DNA of 64,000 bases. It comes from Marinobacterium jannaschii DSM 6295 (GTDB lineage: Bacteria; Pseudomonadota; Gammaproteobacteria; Pseudomonadales; Balneatricaceae). Position numbers and translations under genes: made by a program. The DNA is taken from positions 201,387 through 265,386 of the forward strand of contig NZ_JHVJ01000004.1 in NCBI RefSeq assembly GCF_000620085.1, written 5' to 3'. This document shows positions 25,853 through 35,054 of the stretch, one piece after another. Position 1 is the first letter of the stretch. The number at the start of each line of letters is the position of its first letter. A model generated the notes under the pieces. The model worked only from the letters and a program-made list of their open reading frames with translations, did no database searches and was not told where the DNA came from.

Positions 25853-27121
25853 ATGAAAGTACTGGATACCCGGGCTCGTCGTGTAGTCGATGAGATCAGT
25901 CGTTTCAATCAGGATCTGCCAGCAGACGCCAGAGCGCTGAAGTACAGCAAAATGGCCGCCAGCCCCTTTGTCTTCTTTCGTGGTACCAGTCACCTTTACT
26001 GGCTGGATGTCTCCAGGGACTGGCGAATCTCGCTGTTTGGTGGCCGGCCTGCCTCTCAGGTCTGGCTGCAGGGCGATGCTCATGTCTACAACTTTGGTGC
26101 CCTGCATGATCATGAAGACCGTATCTACTTCGGCATGGATGATTTCGATGATGCGGTTGTCGGCGACTATCAGTTTGACCTCTGGCGCCTGGCCGCCAGT
26201 ATGGTGCTCGATCTGAGCGAGCGGCCGTTTTTTTCCGAGAACCTAGCTGACCGCGCCGTGAAAGCACTGGGAAAAGCCTATATCGATGCCGTCGTGAAAG
26301 CTGACGGGGATAATCCAGCGTTGCGCCTGGAGCATGCCCCGGAGCCGATCCGTAGCTTCCTGCAGAAGGTCCACCGCAAAAACAGTCGTGAAAAGATGCT
26401 GGACAAATGGACCTCTGATGATGCCAGTCGTCTAAACCTGGAACACGACAAGCTCGAACAACTGTCAGATCAGGCGAGTCAAAAGCTCAGCCAGGCGCTT
26501 TCTGAATATTTCAAGACCTGTCGCGTAGACACATCGAAAAATCTGCCGGTCATTCTGGACCTGGCACAGCGTACCCAGGCAGGAACCGGATCACTTGGAA
26601 CGGATCGCTACTATGCCCTGATCGCCGGGGACTGCGCCGGGGAAAACCTGATCCTGGATATTAAGCAGCAGCGTGAGCCGGCTTCGGTCGCGGTGATGCC
26701 CGATGCAGAGCAGCACTGGTACCGAAGCAACTTCACTAATGAAGGCCGTCGCCATGCCCAGGCCTACCGCGCAATCGCGGAGCACCCCGATCGCTGGCTG
26801 GGCTGGATGGAGATGGATGGCCTTTCATTTTCGGTACGTGAGCGTTCACCTTTTAAGAAAGACTTCCCGACCCATCAGCTGAGTATCGACGAGTATGTCA
26901 ATATGGCTGAAATCTGGGGTGAGATACTGGGACGCGAACACGCCCGCGGCTCGTGGCAAGTCCAGGAACCACAAAATCGCTTCATCGCCTATATCCGCGA
27001 TGAAGTGGAAACCGACCGCAAGGCCTTTATCCGCACCCTGCGCGCAGTCTCGCTGAACTATGCCCGCTGTGTAAAACAGGACTGGGCGACCTTTAACCTG
27101 CTACTGGCCCCAGAGTCATAG
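25853..27121 (+). CDS. DUF2252 family protein
   Basis: DUF2252 proteins share a kinase-like fold but have no firmly known reaction. This member has 422 residues with the family landmarks SPFVFFRGTSHLYWLDV (about 37-53), QVWLQGDAHVYNFGALHD (HxxN-type catalytic-loop look), YFGMDDFDDAVVGDYQFDLWRL (DFDD metal loop) and a C-terminal EILGREHARG segment. AAGGACAG precedes the ATG. It stands alone, divergent from pta and convergent with lapD, with repeat copy B downstream. No operon partner suggests a substrate. Confidence 0.88.
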   Translation: MKVLDTRARRVVDEISRFNQDLPADARALKYSKMAASPFVFFRGTSHLYWLDVSRDWRISLFGGRPASQVWLQGDAHVYNFGALHDHEDRIYFGMDDFDDAVVGDYQFDLWRLAASMVLDLSERPFFSENLADRAVKALGKAYIDAVVKADGDNPALRLEHAPEPIRSFLQKVHRKNSREKMLDKWTSDDASRLNLEHDKLEQLSDQASQKLSQALSEYFKTCRVDTSKNLPVILDLAQRTQAGTGSLGTDRYYALIAGDCAGENLILDIKQQREPASVAVMPDAEQHWYRSNFTNEGRRHAQAYRAIAEHPDRWLGWMEMDGLSFSVRERSPFKKDFPTHQLSIDEYVNMAEIWGEILGREHARGSWQVQEPQNRFIAYIRDEVETDRKAFIRTLRAVSLNYARCVKQDWATFNLLLAPES

Positions 27122-27166
27122 AGCTGTAGGTTTGCCGAGCCTTTGTGGGAAATCACCATCCCGCGG

Positions 27167-27191
27167 CGTGGGTTGAGGTACGAAACCCACG
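27167..27191. repeat. CGTGGGTT palindromic repeat, copy B
   Basis: CGTGGGTT (27167-27174) pairs with AACCCACG (27184-27191) around a 9-base loop starting GAGGTACGA. The same motif is found at copies A, C and D. Located between the converging DUF2252 and lapD genes. Confidence 0.7.
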
Positions 27192-27208
27192 AATCGATCT
27201 AACCGACC

Positions 27209-29149
27209 CTACAACGCAATTGGCTGTCCATGCAGATAACCCTGGGTGCCATCGGCATCCAGCAACTTAAGCTCATACAGCTGACTCTCCCGCTCGACAT
27301 GCTCGGCATAGGCCTTTATCTGCAGGCTGTGGGCGATTGTGATCAGGCTGCTGACAAAGAAACGGTCTTCGGCATTGCTATCCACCGCCCTGATCAGTGA
27401 TCCATCGATCTTCAGGTAATCCGGCTGCAGGGTATAGAGGTAGGAAAACCCTGCCGGATGGATACCGAAATTATCGATACCAAAAGAGACCGCCTGATGT
27501 TTCAGCATATTGCGGAATCGTGTTACCGCATCCAGGTTGTTCAGTGCAGCACTCTCGCTGACCTCTATATGAAGGCGGGAGTTGACCGGGCAGTCGCCAA
27601 GGCGAGACTCCAGCCAGTCGCTGAATTCATCATTATTCAGCGCATCAGAGCTAAGATTTACGGCCAGAGGTGCGGTCTGGGGGTGCTGGTCCAGATAGGC
27701 AATAACCCGGTTGATCACGGCGCGGTCCAGTGCGCTCATCAAGCCCAGTTCTTTTACCACGCTGATAAATTCACCGGCAGAGCAGGGGGTTTCATCCAGA
27801 TTCATAATCCGGGAGAACACTTCCTGATGGCAGGAGTCCAGTGATCGCAGGTCGGCCAGATTCTGTGCCTGTAAGAAAATATTCTCGGCATTAATAGTGT
27901 CTGCAACATGCTGGTGCCAGGCGTTGGAGTGGATACGTTCGCTGCTGTCCTCTGCAAAAAGTTCAAAGGTACTGCCCCGCCGGATCGATTCCTGTAACGC
28001 AAGTCGGGCATGGGACAGTACCTCGCCCGAGCCGGTAGTATCGTCACAGTGAGCGACGCCAATATGCACCGGCTGCTGGTCTGCTGATCCACCCAGTGCT
28101 TGGTAGTTTTCACAGAAGCTGCTTTGCAGGCTGCAGAGGGTGCGGTGCAGGGCATCGCTGTCGGTGCGTCGTGCCAGAAGCAGGAAGTCCGCACCGGTGA
28201 AACGACCGATAATGGTATCGTCATTGTCGCCGGCGGCTGATTTCAGTCTGTCGGCGACGATTTTGACGAAATTACTCGCTTTTTCCATGCCGAAGCTTTC
28301 ATTGAGCTCTTTGAGGTTATTGATCCGCAGATAGATCAGAGTGCCGGGGCCAAAATCCTTACGATAATCGAGCCGTTCCTCCAGCTGGTTCTGCAAAGCG
28401 CGTTGATTCGCGACGCCGGTTAGTGAATCCTGGTAAGCGGTGCGACGCAGCTCCTCTAGCTGACGACTCTGCTCATCAAACATCAGCCGGACCTGCCGTA
28501 CCATCTGATTCATCGCTTCAACTACCCGGCGCAGGTCACGTGTCAGTGGAATTCTAGGCTGTTCGATATAACGGCGCTCGGTTAGCGCGATCGCCTGCTC
28601 TTCAACCCCGCGCAGGGGCTTCATGATCACCATCAGCAGGTAACTCACCACCGCTGCAGCCAGCACCACCAGTACCACAAACCAGACAAAAGCCTCACTG
28701 ACCCCCTGCCATAACCGATCATAGGCATAGCCAGCACGGCTCTGGACATGGACACTACCAACCGGCGCCCACTGGTAGGTGACATCACGCATCGTCTGCG
28801 GCGGCGCTATATCCACCATGGAGACAAACCATTCAGGCACAGAATCGGAAATACGCGGAGAGGTATCCTTACTAAACAGCGTGTTACCTTCGCTGTCCTC
28901 GATGATAATCTGCTGGTAGAAGCCACTGTCAAAAATTGCATTCACCGTGGCCTCGATGACCGCTGCGTCGCGATTCTGAATCTCCGGAGCCAGATACAGG
29001 CCAAGATGGGTCGCGGCATCCTGACCGTGCGACTGCAGCTGACTCAGCAACAGCTGCTTGGTGCTTTCAGTGGTGAGATAGAGTGAACCTACTAACAGGC
29101 TCAGCAGCACCGTGAATATGGCTATTATCAGTTGTCTGGACAGCGTCAT
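27209..29149 (-). CDS. lapD: LapD-like c-di-GMP receptor with degenerate GGDEF and EAL domains
   Basis: LapD is an inner-membrane c-di-GMP sensor that holds the periplasmic protease LapG inactive when c-di-GMP is high. The 646-residue protein has two membrane segments (about 7-27 and 155-175) around a LapD/MoxY-type periplasmic domain, a HAMP region, then GGDEF and EAL domains. Both look catalytically dead: the GGDEF site reads TGADF, EAL reads EVF, and the DDFG catalytic Asp pair is DNFG (IDNFGIHPAGFSYL). The loss fits a receptor role. It follows lapG by 21 bases on the same strand, with AAGGAGC before its ATG. Confidence 0.9.
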   Translation of the reverse strand: MTLSRQLIIAIFTVLLSLLVGSLYLTTESTKQLLLSQLQSHGQDAATHLGLYLAPEIQNRDAAVIEATVNAIFDSGFYQQIIIEDSEGNTLFSKDTSPRISDSVPEWFVSMVDIAPPQTMRDVTYQWAPVGSVHVQSRAGYAYDRLWQGVSEAFVWFVVLVVLAAAVVSYLLMVIMKPLRGVEEQAIALTERRYIEQPRIPLTRDLRRVVEAMNQMVRQVRLMFDEQSRQLEELRRTAYQDSLTGVANQRALQNQLEERLDYRKDFGPGTLIYLRINNLKELNESFGMEKASNFVKIVADRLKSAAGDNDDTIIGRFTGADFLLLARRTDSDALHRTLCSLQSSFCENYQALGGSADQQPVHIGVAHCDDTTGSGEVLSHARLALQESIRRGSTFELFAEDSSERIHSNAWHQHVADTINAENIFLQAQNLADLRSLDSCHQEVFSRIMNLDETPCSAGEFISVVKELGLMSALDRAVINRVIAYLDQHPQTAPLAVNLSSDALNNDEFSDWLESRLGDCPVNSRLHIEVSESAALNNLDAVTRFRNMLKHQAVSFGIDNFGIHPAGFSYLYTLQPDYLKIDGSLIRAVDSNAEDRFFVSSLITIAHSLQIKAYAEHVERESQLYELKLLDADGTQGYLHGQPIAL

Positions 29150-29170
29150 GCTGAAGCGCTCCTTGCTGAG

Positions 29171-29902
29171 TTACTGTAGATTGACTTGCTGGTTTCCGAT
29201 GCGGGATTTTACCTTGACCCAAGGGCCAAGTCGGTCTGACGTGCCGACCAGTTTTGACCGTCGGCCTTTCTTGGACAGCCAGAGGTTGTCACCATTAAAA
29301 CTGTAGACATGGCGCAGGTCTTTGCGCGCACTCACCGGCTTGATTTTCGGCACCAGATTATCCAATACCAGCGGAACCGATCGTGGAGACTCGTAGTAGG
29401 TCAGCACCATATGGGCCTGGTTGTAATCCAGTGCTTTAACGTAGGCGATACTGAGCTTCTTATCGGCCACGCCGAGCTCGCGCAGGGTGTAGTACTTGGC
29501 GATAGAGAAGTCCTCACAGTCGCCGCCATTGCTGACCAGAAACTCTACCGGCGTGGCCCAGTAATCCTCTTTCTTCCAGTGATCGATATCGTTTAAAAAA
29601 CGTACCTTATTAAAGAAACGGTTTACCCAGTAGAGCTTTTCCGACTCAGGCTGATCGGCCAGATCCTGTATTAATTGCTGCCATTCGGTCAGGCGCTCAC
29701 CGGCTTCCGGTCCGTAGCGGTGACTCAGTTCTGCGATATAGGCCTTGCTCAGGCGTACACTGTCGGCGCCGATAACAGTCAGGGAGATAAGCAGAGATAG
29801 AAAAAGCAGGCCCAATAAAAGCAGAGGAGGGAGCGATACCGAGCCGCAGCCCTTAGAGCTGCTATAGCCTGCCTTACTTGAGTGAAGTGGTCCCTGAGTC
29901 AC
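29171..29902 (-). CDS. lapG: LapG-like periplasmic cysteine protease
   Basis: LapG-type proteases (bacterial transglutaminase-like cysteine proteases) cut large surface adhesins near their N-terminus and so release biofilm cells. The 243-residue protein has one N-terminal membrane or signal segment (LPPLLLLGLLFLSLLISLTV) and the triad Cys in GGDCEDFSIAKYYTL, His in QAHMVLTYY and Asp in PLVLDNL. The start is a GTG close to an AGAAG. lapD follows directly. No giant RTX-type adhesin gene is in the window, but a small secreted Ala-rich protein with a TAAG sequence is encoded two genes upstream. Confidence 0.92.
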   Translation of the reverse strand: MTQGPLHSSKAGYSSSKGCGSVSLPPLLLLGLLFLSLLISLTVIGADSVRLSKAYIAELSHRYGPEAGERLTEWQQLIQDLADQPESEKLYWVNRFFNKVRFLNDIDHWKKEDYWATPVEFLVSNGGDCEDFSIAKYYTLRELGVADKKLSIAYVKALDYNQAHMVLTYYESPRSVPLVLDNLVPKIKPVSARKDLRHVYSFNGDNLWLSKKGRRSKLVGTSDRLGPWVKVKSRIGNQQVNLQ

Positions 29903-29930
29903 CTTCTAACCCTGTATATCCTTACACTGG

Positions 29931-31343
29931 CTAAATCAATTGATCAGCAAGATGCCCGGCATCCCGATCTGACCTGGAGGATGAGCGACGCCGACGGAGG
30001 GACTTCTCCTCCTTGAAGTGAAGCGAGATCCAGCCCAGCGCCAACAGCACCATAAAGGTAGCCGCATTCGCCGGAATCTGCAGGTTAAAGTCCACCGTCG
30101 AATGAATGCCAAAGGCGATCATCGCCATAATACAGCTGAAAGAGAGTCCTTTCATTAACGGGTCTTTACGTACGCGCTGGGCTTTGAGAGCGGTATAAGC
30201 GGTCAATAGCAGCATCAATAGTAACGGCGCAAAGCCGATCAGGCCAAGCTCAAAGGCAAACTGCAGATAGTCGTTATGGGCGTATTGAAAGAAACGCCCT
30301 CCAACATCAGCATCCCGGAATTCCGGAAAGCTACTATAAAAAGTACCGGCACCGTTTCCTGTTAGTGGAGACTGCGTGATCATTTCAATCGTATAGACGT
30401 TTACCTCGTCTCGGACCTGTTTATCCATTGTGGTATTTTCAATACGATCGATCACCTTCTCGACGCCAAAGAATGTGCCGACCACCACAATATCGATAAT
30501 TAACAGACTGGTCAGCAGGATAACCAGCTTGCGAGTCGCGAAGCGGCCCATCAACAGGGCGATAACCCCGGCGATCGTCATGCTGGCAAAGAAGGCTGTA
30601 TTGCCCATACGGGAGTGGGTCATCACCAATGCTGCCACCATAATGACCAGGCTAATACGGATACGCGCCTTGCTGCCCAGCATCGCTTCCATCAGGCGAC
30701 GACCACGCTCACGCCAGCTGCCACTGCGGCTGGTGGCCAATCCCGCAATCATCATCCCCAGCCCGGCTGCCAGGCAAAGCTCCATATAACCTGCCATATG
30801 GTTACGGTTAATAAAGGTGCCTGTTACCAATCCGGTATAGGACGTTTTATCGACGAAGAAGATCTTTTCGATGCCAGATAAGGTCATCAGGCTGCCGTAT
30901 ACCGCCTGGAATACGCCGGAAATCACCAGAGTATAGATCACCCATTGAATACGCGATTTAGTGTTCAATAATAATAGTGTAAGAACGAAAAGCGCTGTTA
31001 AAGCCAGTCCCTGATAGAGCATCAGCTGAGATATAGCACTATCCGATGTCGTAATATGAAGAGAGCCGGATGAAAGAGAAAGTGTTTGAAGGAGGACCCA
31101 GAACTGACAGAGTAATAGTAAAATAATAGCGGGCAGTGATTTATTGAGCGTTCTATTGGGAAGGGCTTTTCCTCTTAAAAAGAGAAGCAGCCATCCGCCC
31201 AGTAGTATAAATACCGCTATGGAGAATAGAGATAACGACCATGGCCGGGCACTACCGAGTGGTAATGGCAACCAGGCCAGCAATATCAAATAGCTGAAAA
31301 AAATAAAACGGTCAGGCGCTTTACTCACGGACTTTATAACCAA
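29931..31343 (-). CDS. O-antigen ligase/polymerase-like membrane protein (Wzy_C family)
   Basis: The 470-residue protein has about twelve membrane segments and a long periplasmic loop with NRNHMAGYMELCLAAGLGMM and the Wzy_C motif RFFQYAHNDYLQFAFELGLIG. These proteins ligate or polymerise undecaprenol-linked glycans at the periplasmic face. The C-terminus is basic (RRRRSSSRSDRD). No good ribosome site marks the start; TTG at 31343 or GTG at 31328 are both possible. It lies between the Ala-rich secreted protein gene and lapG, close to the exopolysaccharide locus on the other strand, and may act on its product or on another glycan. Confidence 0.82.
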   Translation of the reverse strand: MVIKSVSKAPDRFIFFSYLILLAWLPLPLGSARPWSLSLFSIAVFILLGGWLLLFLRGKALPNRTLNKSLPAIILLLLCQFWVLLQTLSLSSGSLHITTSDSAISQLMLYQGLALTALFVLTLLLLNTKSRIQWVIYTLVISGVFQAVYGSLMTLSGIEKIFFVDKTSYTGLVTGTFINRNHMAGYMELCLAAGLGMMIAGLATSRSGSWRERGRRLMEAMLGSKARIRISLVIMVAALVMTHSRMGNTAFFASMTIAGVIALLMGRFATRKLVILLTSLLIIDIVVVGTFFGVEKVIDRIENTTMDKQVRDEVNVYTIEMITQSPLTGNGAGTFYSSFPEFRDADVGGRFFQYAHNDYLQFAFELGLIGFAPLLLMLLLTAYTALKAQRVRKDPLMKGLSFSCIMAMIAFGIHSTVDFNLQIPANAATFMVLLALGWISLHFKEEKSLRRRRSSSRSDRDAGHLADQLI

Positions 31344-31350
31344 TTAAACG

Positions 31351-31387
31351 CTCAAAAAAAATAAAGCGCCGGTTAAAGCGCTTTATT
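31351..31387 (-). terminator. Rho-independent terminator after the Ala-rich protein gene
   Basis: AATAAAGCGC (31360-31369) pairs perfectly with GCGCTTTATT (31378-31387). On the minus strand it is followed by a run of eight T. It separates the Ala-rich protein gene from the ligase-like gene. Confidence 0.85.
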
Positions 31388-31419
31388 CGGGCTGGATAAC
31401 AGTGTTCTAACTTGATTGA

Positions 31420-32040
31420 TCAGCTTGGGCTGCCGTTACCGCCGCCGCCGCCGCCGGAACTATTACCGAAAGGCGATGGTGTAACCGGTACACCTGTCAA
31501 TCCAGGCGCGATACCTAAGCCCTGTCCCTGCCCTTGTGGGTTACCCTGGGCCGGGCCAGCAGCAGTGGCTTCAGCGTTCTGGGTCGGGTCATCACCACCT
31601 TCGATTGCCCGTTGCAGGGCTGCAACTTCAGCGTCAACAGAACTACCACCGGATTCACCCGATGGGCCGTTTGACTCTGCTGCTGCAACGCCTTGGCTCA
31701 CAGCAGCTGCGATGGTAGCTGCCATTGCTGGTGCGGCCTGGGTGGCAGCTGTCTGTATGGCAGCTGCTTGTTTAGGTGCTGCAGCGGTGGCTGCCTGTGC
31801 GATAGAAGCAGCCTGTTCAGGAGCCGCCTGAGCCGCTGCGGCAACGGCTGCGGCTGCTAGTGCAGGAGACTCTGCAGCAATGGCTGCAACGGCTTCTTCA
31901 GGAGTCATTCCTTCTGCGATCGCATTTTCAACAATTGCTTCAGGTGAAAGCCCAGCGGCTACGTCTGCTGCAACGTCGGCGTGGGCAGAGTACAACGGGA
32001 TTAACATCCCTGCCAAAGTTCCAAGAAGTACTCGGCGCAT
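31420..32040 (-). CDS. Secreted Ala-rich protein with Gly-rich tail, function unknown
   Basis: The 206-residue protein has a signal peptide (MRRVLLGTLAGMLIPLYSAHA, cleaved before DVAAD). It shows two related units LSPEAIVENAIAEG and MTPEEAVAAIAAES (31-58), a low-complexity Ala/Gln/Pro region with repeated QAAP and QAAA (59-120), and a Gly/Pro/Gln tail ending in SSGGGGGGNGSPS. It holds a TAAG at residues 159-162 and a VAAG at 27-30. TAAG is the cleavage sequence of LapG in P. fluorescens LapA, and lapG is encoded on the same strand 1.5 kb downstream. No family was recognised. GGAG lies ten bases before the ATG and a strong terminator follows. Confidence 0.75.
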   Translation of the reverse strand: MRRVLLGTLAGMLIPLYSAHADVAADVAAGLSPEAIVENAIAEGMTPEEAVAAIAAESPALAAAAVAAAAQAAPEQAASIAQAATAAAPKQAAAIQTAATQAAPAMAATIAAAVSQGVAAAESNGPSGESGGSSVDAEVAALQRAIEGGDDPTQNAEATAAGPAQGNPQGQGQGLGIAPGLTGVPVTPSPFGNSSGGGGGGNGSPS

Positions 32041-32192
32041 GAGTATCTAGCTCCATTGAGTGAAATTCAAGCTTCAGTATACGTGGCAAATAAAGTGCTT
32101 TCTACCGGAAAAAAGGTTTATTAGCAGGATGTTTTTTCTTAGTGGTTTCTCAAATGCAGGGGTTGTTTTTTAAGATTAATATTAATGAATCC

Positions 32193-32209
32193 TTGGTGTT
32201 TGGTATGCT
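32193..32209 (+). promoter_or_regulatory. Possible sigma-54 promoter of the exopolysaccharide locus
   Basis: TTGG (32193-32196) and TGCT (32206-32209) give the GG-N10-GC spacing of -24/-12 promoters, but the inner positions of the -24 element (TGT instead of CAC) do not match. AT-rich DNA makes chance matches likely. Confidence 0.25.
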
Positions 32210-32385
32210 TTTAAATTGAATGATTGTTTATAAAATAATCTCCAGTATTAGAAAAAAGTATGGTTTTTATAGTGGGTGTTTTCTTAACTCATTGAATTAA
32301 CACGTTTTGTTTATTAAGAATGATCGATCCTGAATAAAATATTGTTCACCCGTATTTGATGGCGGGATAGACTAGCTAAATCGAA

Positions 32386-32434
32386 GGCGCAAGGAAAACC
32401 GGGACGGTTTGCAGGAATTTAAGCTGAAGACGCC
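32386..32434 (+). promoter_or_regulatory. Structured 5' leader of the exopolysaccharide locus
   Basis: GGCG (32386-32389) can pair with CGCC (32431-32434), enclosing AAACCG-GGA-CGGTTT (32396-32410). The ribosome site GGAG (32438-32441) follows directly. It could be a translational control element; no known riboswitch class was matched. Confidence 0.3.
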
Positions 32435-32447
32435 GATGGAGATCTGA

Positions 32448-33884
32448 ATGGAAATAAATGCCAGTCCGGTAATTACCGGCCTGTCCACAAGAAAGAAGCG
32501 TCTGCTGAGAAACCATGACTCTCTGACAGCGACGCTGCAGTTGATCGTTGATCAGGCCTTGGTATTGGCATCGCTGTTTATATTGCTAATGTTAAGGAGT
32601 GGCGAAGTTCAAACTGCCTATCAGGTCCTGGCTGTAGTCACACTGCTGTCGATGTGGTTTATCTACGGTGCGCAGGGCGTTTATCGCCGTGCTAATGGCT
32701 ATCTGAAAGGCTGTCTGCGTATCTCTGTGGCCTGGCTCTCCGTGATCCTGTTTCTGGCCGTGCTGGGGTTTCTTACTAAAACATCAGCCGTATTTTCAAG
32801 GCAGGTGCTGGTTAGCTGGGCAATACTCGCCTGGCTACTGCAACTTTGCGCCTTCTGTTCCATTAGCTACTTTGCCAAGCAGTACCGGGAGCGCTTCTCC
32901 CGTAACCTGCCGACATTGGTGGTGGGAACCGGGGCCGTCGCCTGCCATCTTGTGAAGAGTCTCAATCAGAATCGCTGGTTACCCGACCAGGTGGTGGGCT
33001 GTGTTGCCGGTGACGAAGAGGAGGTGGATGAAAAACCTTCGGTTTCATTATTAGGGCGGCTGGAGAATATCCGCAACCTGATAGAGAAGCATAAAATACG
33101 CCGAATCTACATCGCCTTGCCGATGAGCGAATCAGAACAGATTGAAGGATTGAATATCGACCTGCTGGATATGAATGTCGATGTAATCTGGGTGCCGGAT
33201 ATCTTTGCCCTCAACCTGCTGAATCACTCCGTCAGAGAAGTGGCCGGTGTGCCGCTTATTTCACTCAATGAAAGTCCCTTATCGGTATCGAAATCAGCCT
33301 CTTTACTGAAAGACCTGTTGGACAAGAGTCTAGCGACCATCACTCTGCTGCTGATTAGCCCCCTGATGGTCTGGGTGGCCTGGAAGGTAAAAAAATCATC
33401 GCCAGGCCCCATTATCTTCCGACAGAAAAGACACGGCTGGGATGGCCGGATCATAGAAGTGTGGAAGTTCCGCAGTATGAAGCTGCATCGGGAGGCTGAG
33501 ACCTCAGTCACTCAGGCGACCCGGGAAGATCCCAGGGTCACTGACATAGGACGCTTTATTCGCCGTACCTCCATCGACGAGCTGCCGCAGCTGTTTAATG
33601 TGCTGCAAGGCACCATGTCGCTGGTGGGCCCCAGGCCCCATGCGGTGGCTCACAACGATTACTACTCCGACAAGATCAACGCCTATCTGGCGAGACACCG
33701 TATTAAGCCGGGCATTACCGGGCTGGCCCAGGTAAGCGGTTACCGGGGAGAGACTGAAACCCTCGACAAGATGCAGAAACGGGTCGAATACGACCTGGCC
33801 TATATAAACAACTGGTCAGTGGGGCTGGATATCAAGATCCTGATTAAGACACCGCTGTCACTGTTTTCAAAAGAAATCTATTAG
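32448..33884 (+). CDS. Undecaprenyl-phosphate sugar phosphotransferase (WcaJ type)
   Basis: This enzyme starts the repeat unit by moving a hexose-1-phosphate, often glucose, to undecaprenyl phosphate. The 478-residue protein has four N-terminal membrane segments, a central CoA-binding-like domain (LPTLVVGTGAVACHLVKSL), a re-entrant membrane helix and the catalytic polyprenyl glycosylphosphotransferase domain with KFRSMKLHREAE, RRTSIDELPQLFNVLQGTMS followed by LVGPRPHAV, and the C-terminal KPGITGLAQVSGYRGET. It is the first gene of the plus-strand locus, with GGAG before the ATG. The sugar specificity cannot be settled from sequence. Confidence 0.92.
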   Translation: MEINASPVITGLSTRKKRLLRNHDSLTATLQLIVDQALVLASLFILLMLRSGEVQTAYQVLAVVTLLSMWFIYGAQGVYRRANGYLKGCLRISVAWLSVILFLAVLGFLTKTSAVFSRQVLVSWAILAWLLQLCAFCSISYFAKQYRERFSRNLPTLVVGTGAVACHLVKSLNQNRWLPDQVVGCVAGDEEEVDEKPSVSLLGRLENIRNLIEKHKIRRIYIALPMSESEQIEGLNIDLLDMNVDVIWVPDIFALNLLNHSVREVAGVPLISLNESPLSVSKSASLLKDLLDKSLATITLLLISPLMVWVAWKVKKSSPGPIIFRQKRHGWDGRIIEVWKFRSMKLHREAETSVTQATREDPRVTDIGRFIRRTSIDELPQLFNVLQGTMSLVGPRPHAVAHNDYYSDKINAYLARHRIKPGITGLAQVSGYRGETETLDKMQKRVEYDLAYINNWSVGLDIKILIKTPLSLFSKEIY

Positions 33885-33905
33885 AAAAGCGATATTAGGG
33901 ACGAT

Positions 33906-35030
33906 ATGCGTAAAGTATTGCTGGTCTTTGGTACAAGGCCCGAAGCTATTAAGATGGCCCCCCTCGTTCATATACTGAAGCAAGACTGCCGCTTCGAGGC
34001 GAAAACCTGTGTGACTGGTCAGCATCGTGAAATGTTGGATCAGGTACTGGAACTGTTCGATATAGAGCCAGAGTATGATCTGAATATCATGCAACCGGGT
34101 CAAACGTTGTCTCAGGTTACTGCGAGAATCCTGACCGGTTTGGATGAGGTAATCTCTTCGTACAGGCCGGATATTGTTTTGGTGCACGGTGACACTGCAA
34201 CTACCTTCGCGGCCTCACTCTCGGCTTATTACCATCAAATCCCGGTTGGTCACGTTGAAGCTGGCTTACGCACTGGGAACATATATTCTCCCTGGCCGGA
34301 AGAGGCAAATCGCAAGCTCACCGGATGTCTGAGCCGATTCCATTTTGCCCCCACTAAAGCCTCCAAAAGTAACTTACTTGGAGAGGGATACCCGTCAGAT
34401 CGCATATATGTAACCGGAAATACGGTTATCGATGCATTACTAATGATCAAATGCAGGTTGGAAGAAGATGATCAGTTAAGCAGGTCATTAATAGAAAGGT
34501 TTCCAATGCTTGACGCCAACAAAAAGCTTGTGCTGGTAACAGGACATCGCCGCGAAAGTTTTGGTGGTGGTTTTGAGCGCATCTGTAAAGCACTACAGCT
34601 GGTGGCTCGTAAGCACTCCGATTGCCAAGTTGTATATCCGGTACATCTTAATCCACAAGTTCAGGAGCCGGTTAATCGACTTTTGAGCGATGTGGGCAAT
34701 ATCCATCTTATAGAGCCGCAGCAATATCTCCCGTTCGTATACCTGATGACTCGTGCCCACGTGATTCTGACCGATTCCGGTGGTATCCAGGAGGAAGCAC
34801 CTTCACTAGGTAAGCCTGTATTAGTTATGCGTGATACCACTGAACGTCCTGAAGCAGTCGAAGCGGGGACTGTTAAATTGGTAGGCACTGATATTGATGT
34901 AATTGCCTCCAGCTTGGGGAGGTTGCTCACAGACGAAAATCAATATCGAGAGATGAGCATGGCACATAACCCGTACGGCGATGGAATCGCTTGTCGTCGA
35001 ATAGCAGATGCGCTGGCAGAAAACTTGTAA
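33906..35030 (+). CDS. wecB: UDP-N-acetylglucosamine 2-epimerase
   Basis: WecB converts UDP-GlcNAc to UDP-ManNAc in the cytoplasm. The 374-residue protein has the family start [64 protein letters not shown] (metal/active-site His and Glu), [10 protein letters not shown] and the UDP-binding [21 protein letters not shown]. It lies 21 bases after the initiating transferase and 24 bases before wecC, so a ManNAc or ManNAcA unit in the polymer is likely. Confidence 0.96.
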   Translation: MRKVLLVFGTRPEAIKMAPLVHILKQDCRFEAKTCVTGQHREMLDQVLELFDIEPEYDLNIMQPGQTLSQVTARILTGLDEVISSYRPDIVLVHGDTATTFAASLSAYYHQIPVGHVEAGLRTGNIYSPWPEEANRKLTGCLSRFHFAPTKASKSNLLGEGYPSDRIYVTGNTVIDALLMIKCRLEEDDQLSRSLIERFPMLDANKKLVLVTGHRRESFGGGFERICKALQLVARKHSDCQVVYPVHLNPQVQEPVNRLLSDVGNIHLIEPQQYLPFVYLMTRAHVILTDSGGIQEEAPSLGKPVLVMRDTTERPEAVEAGTVKLVGTDIDVIASSLGRLLTDENQYREMSMAHNPYGDGIACRRIADALAENL

Positions 35031-35054
35031 CAGATAGCACGAAAGGAATTAAGC

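Larger units (their letters stand above)
32041..32447. other. Divergent intergenic region with exopolysaccharide leader
   Basis: These 407 AT-rich bases separate the Ala-rich protein gene from the exopolysaccharide locus. There is no gene. A TTGG-N9-TGCT element at 32193-32209 (GG-N10-GC spacing) has a sigma-54 promoter look. The last 65 bases hold a potential RNA fold (separate entry). Confidence 0.5.

Noticed and set aside
32380-32440. c-di-GMP-I (GEMM) riboswitch in the exopolysaccharide leader
   Set aside because: AAACCGGGACG is reminiscent, but the conserved GCAAAGCC stretch and the second stem are absent.
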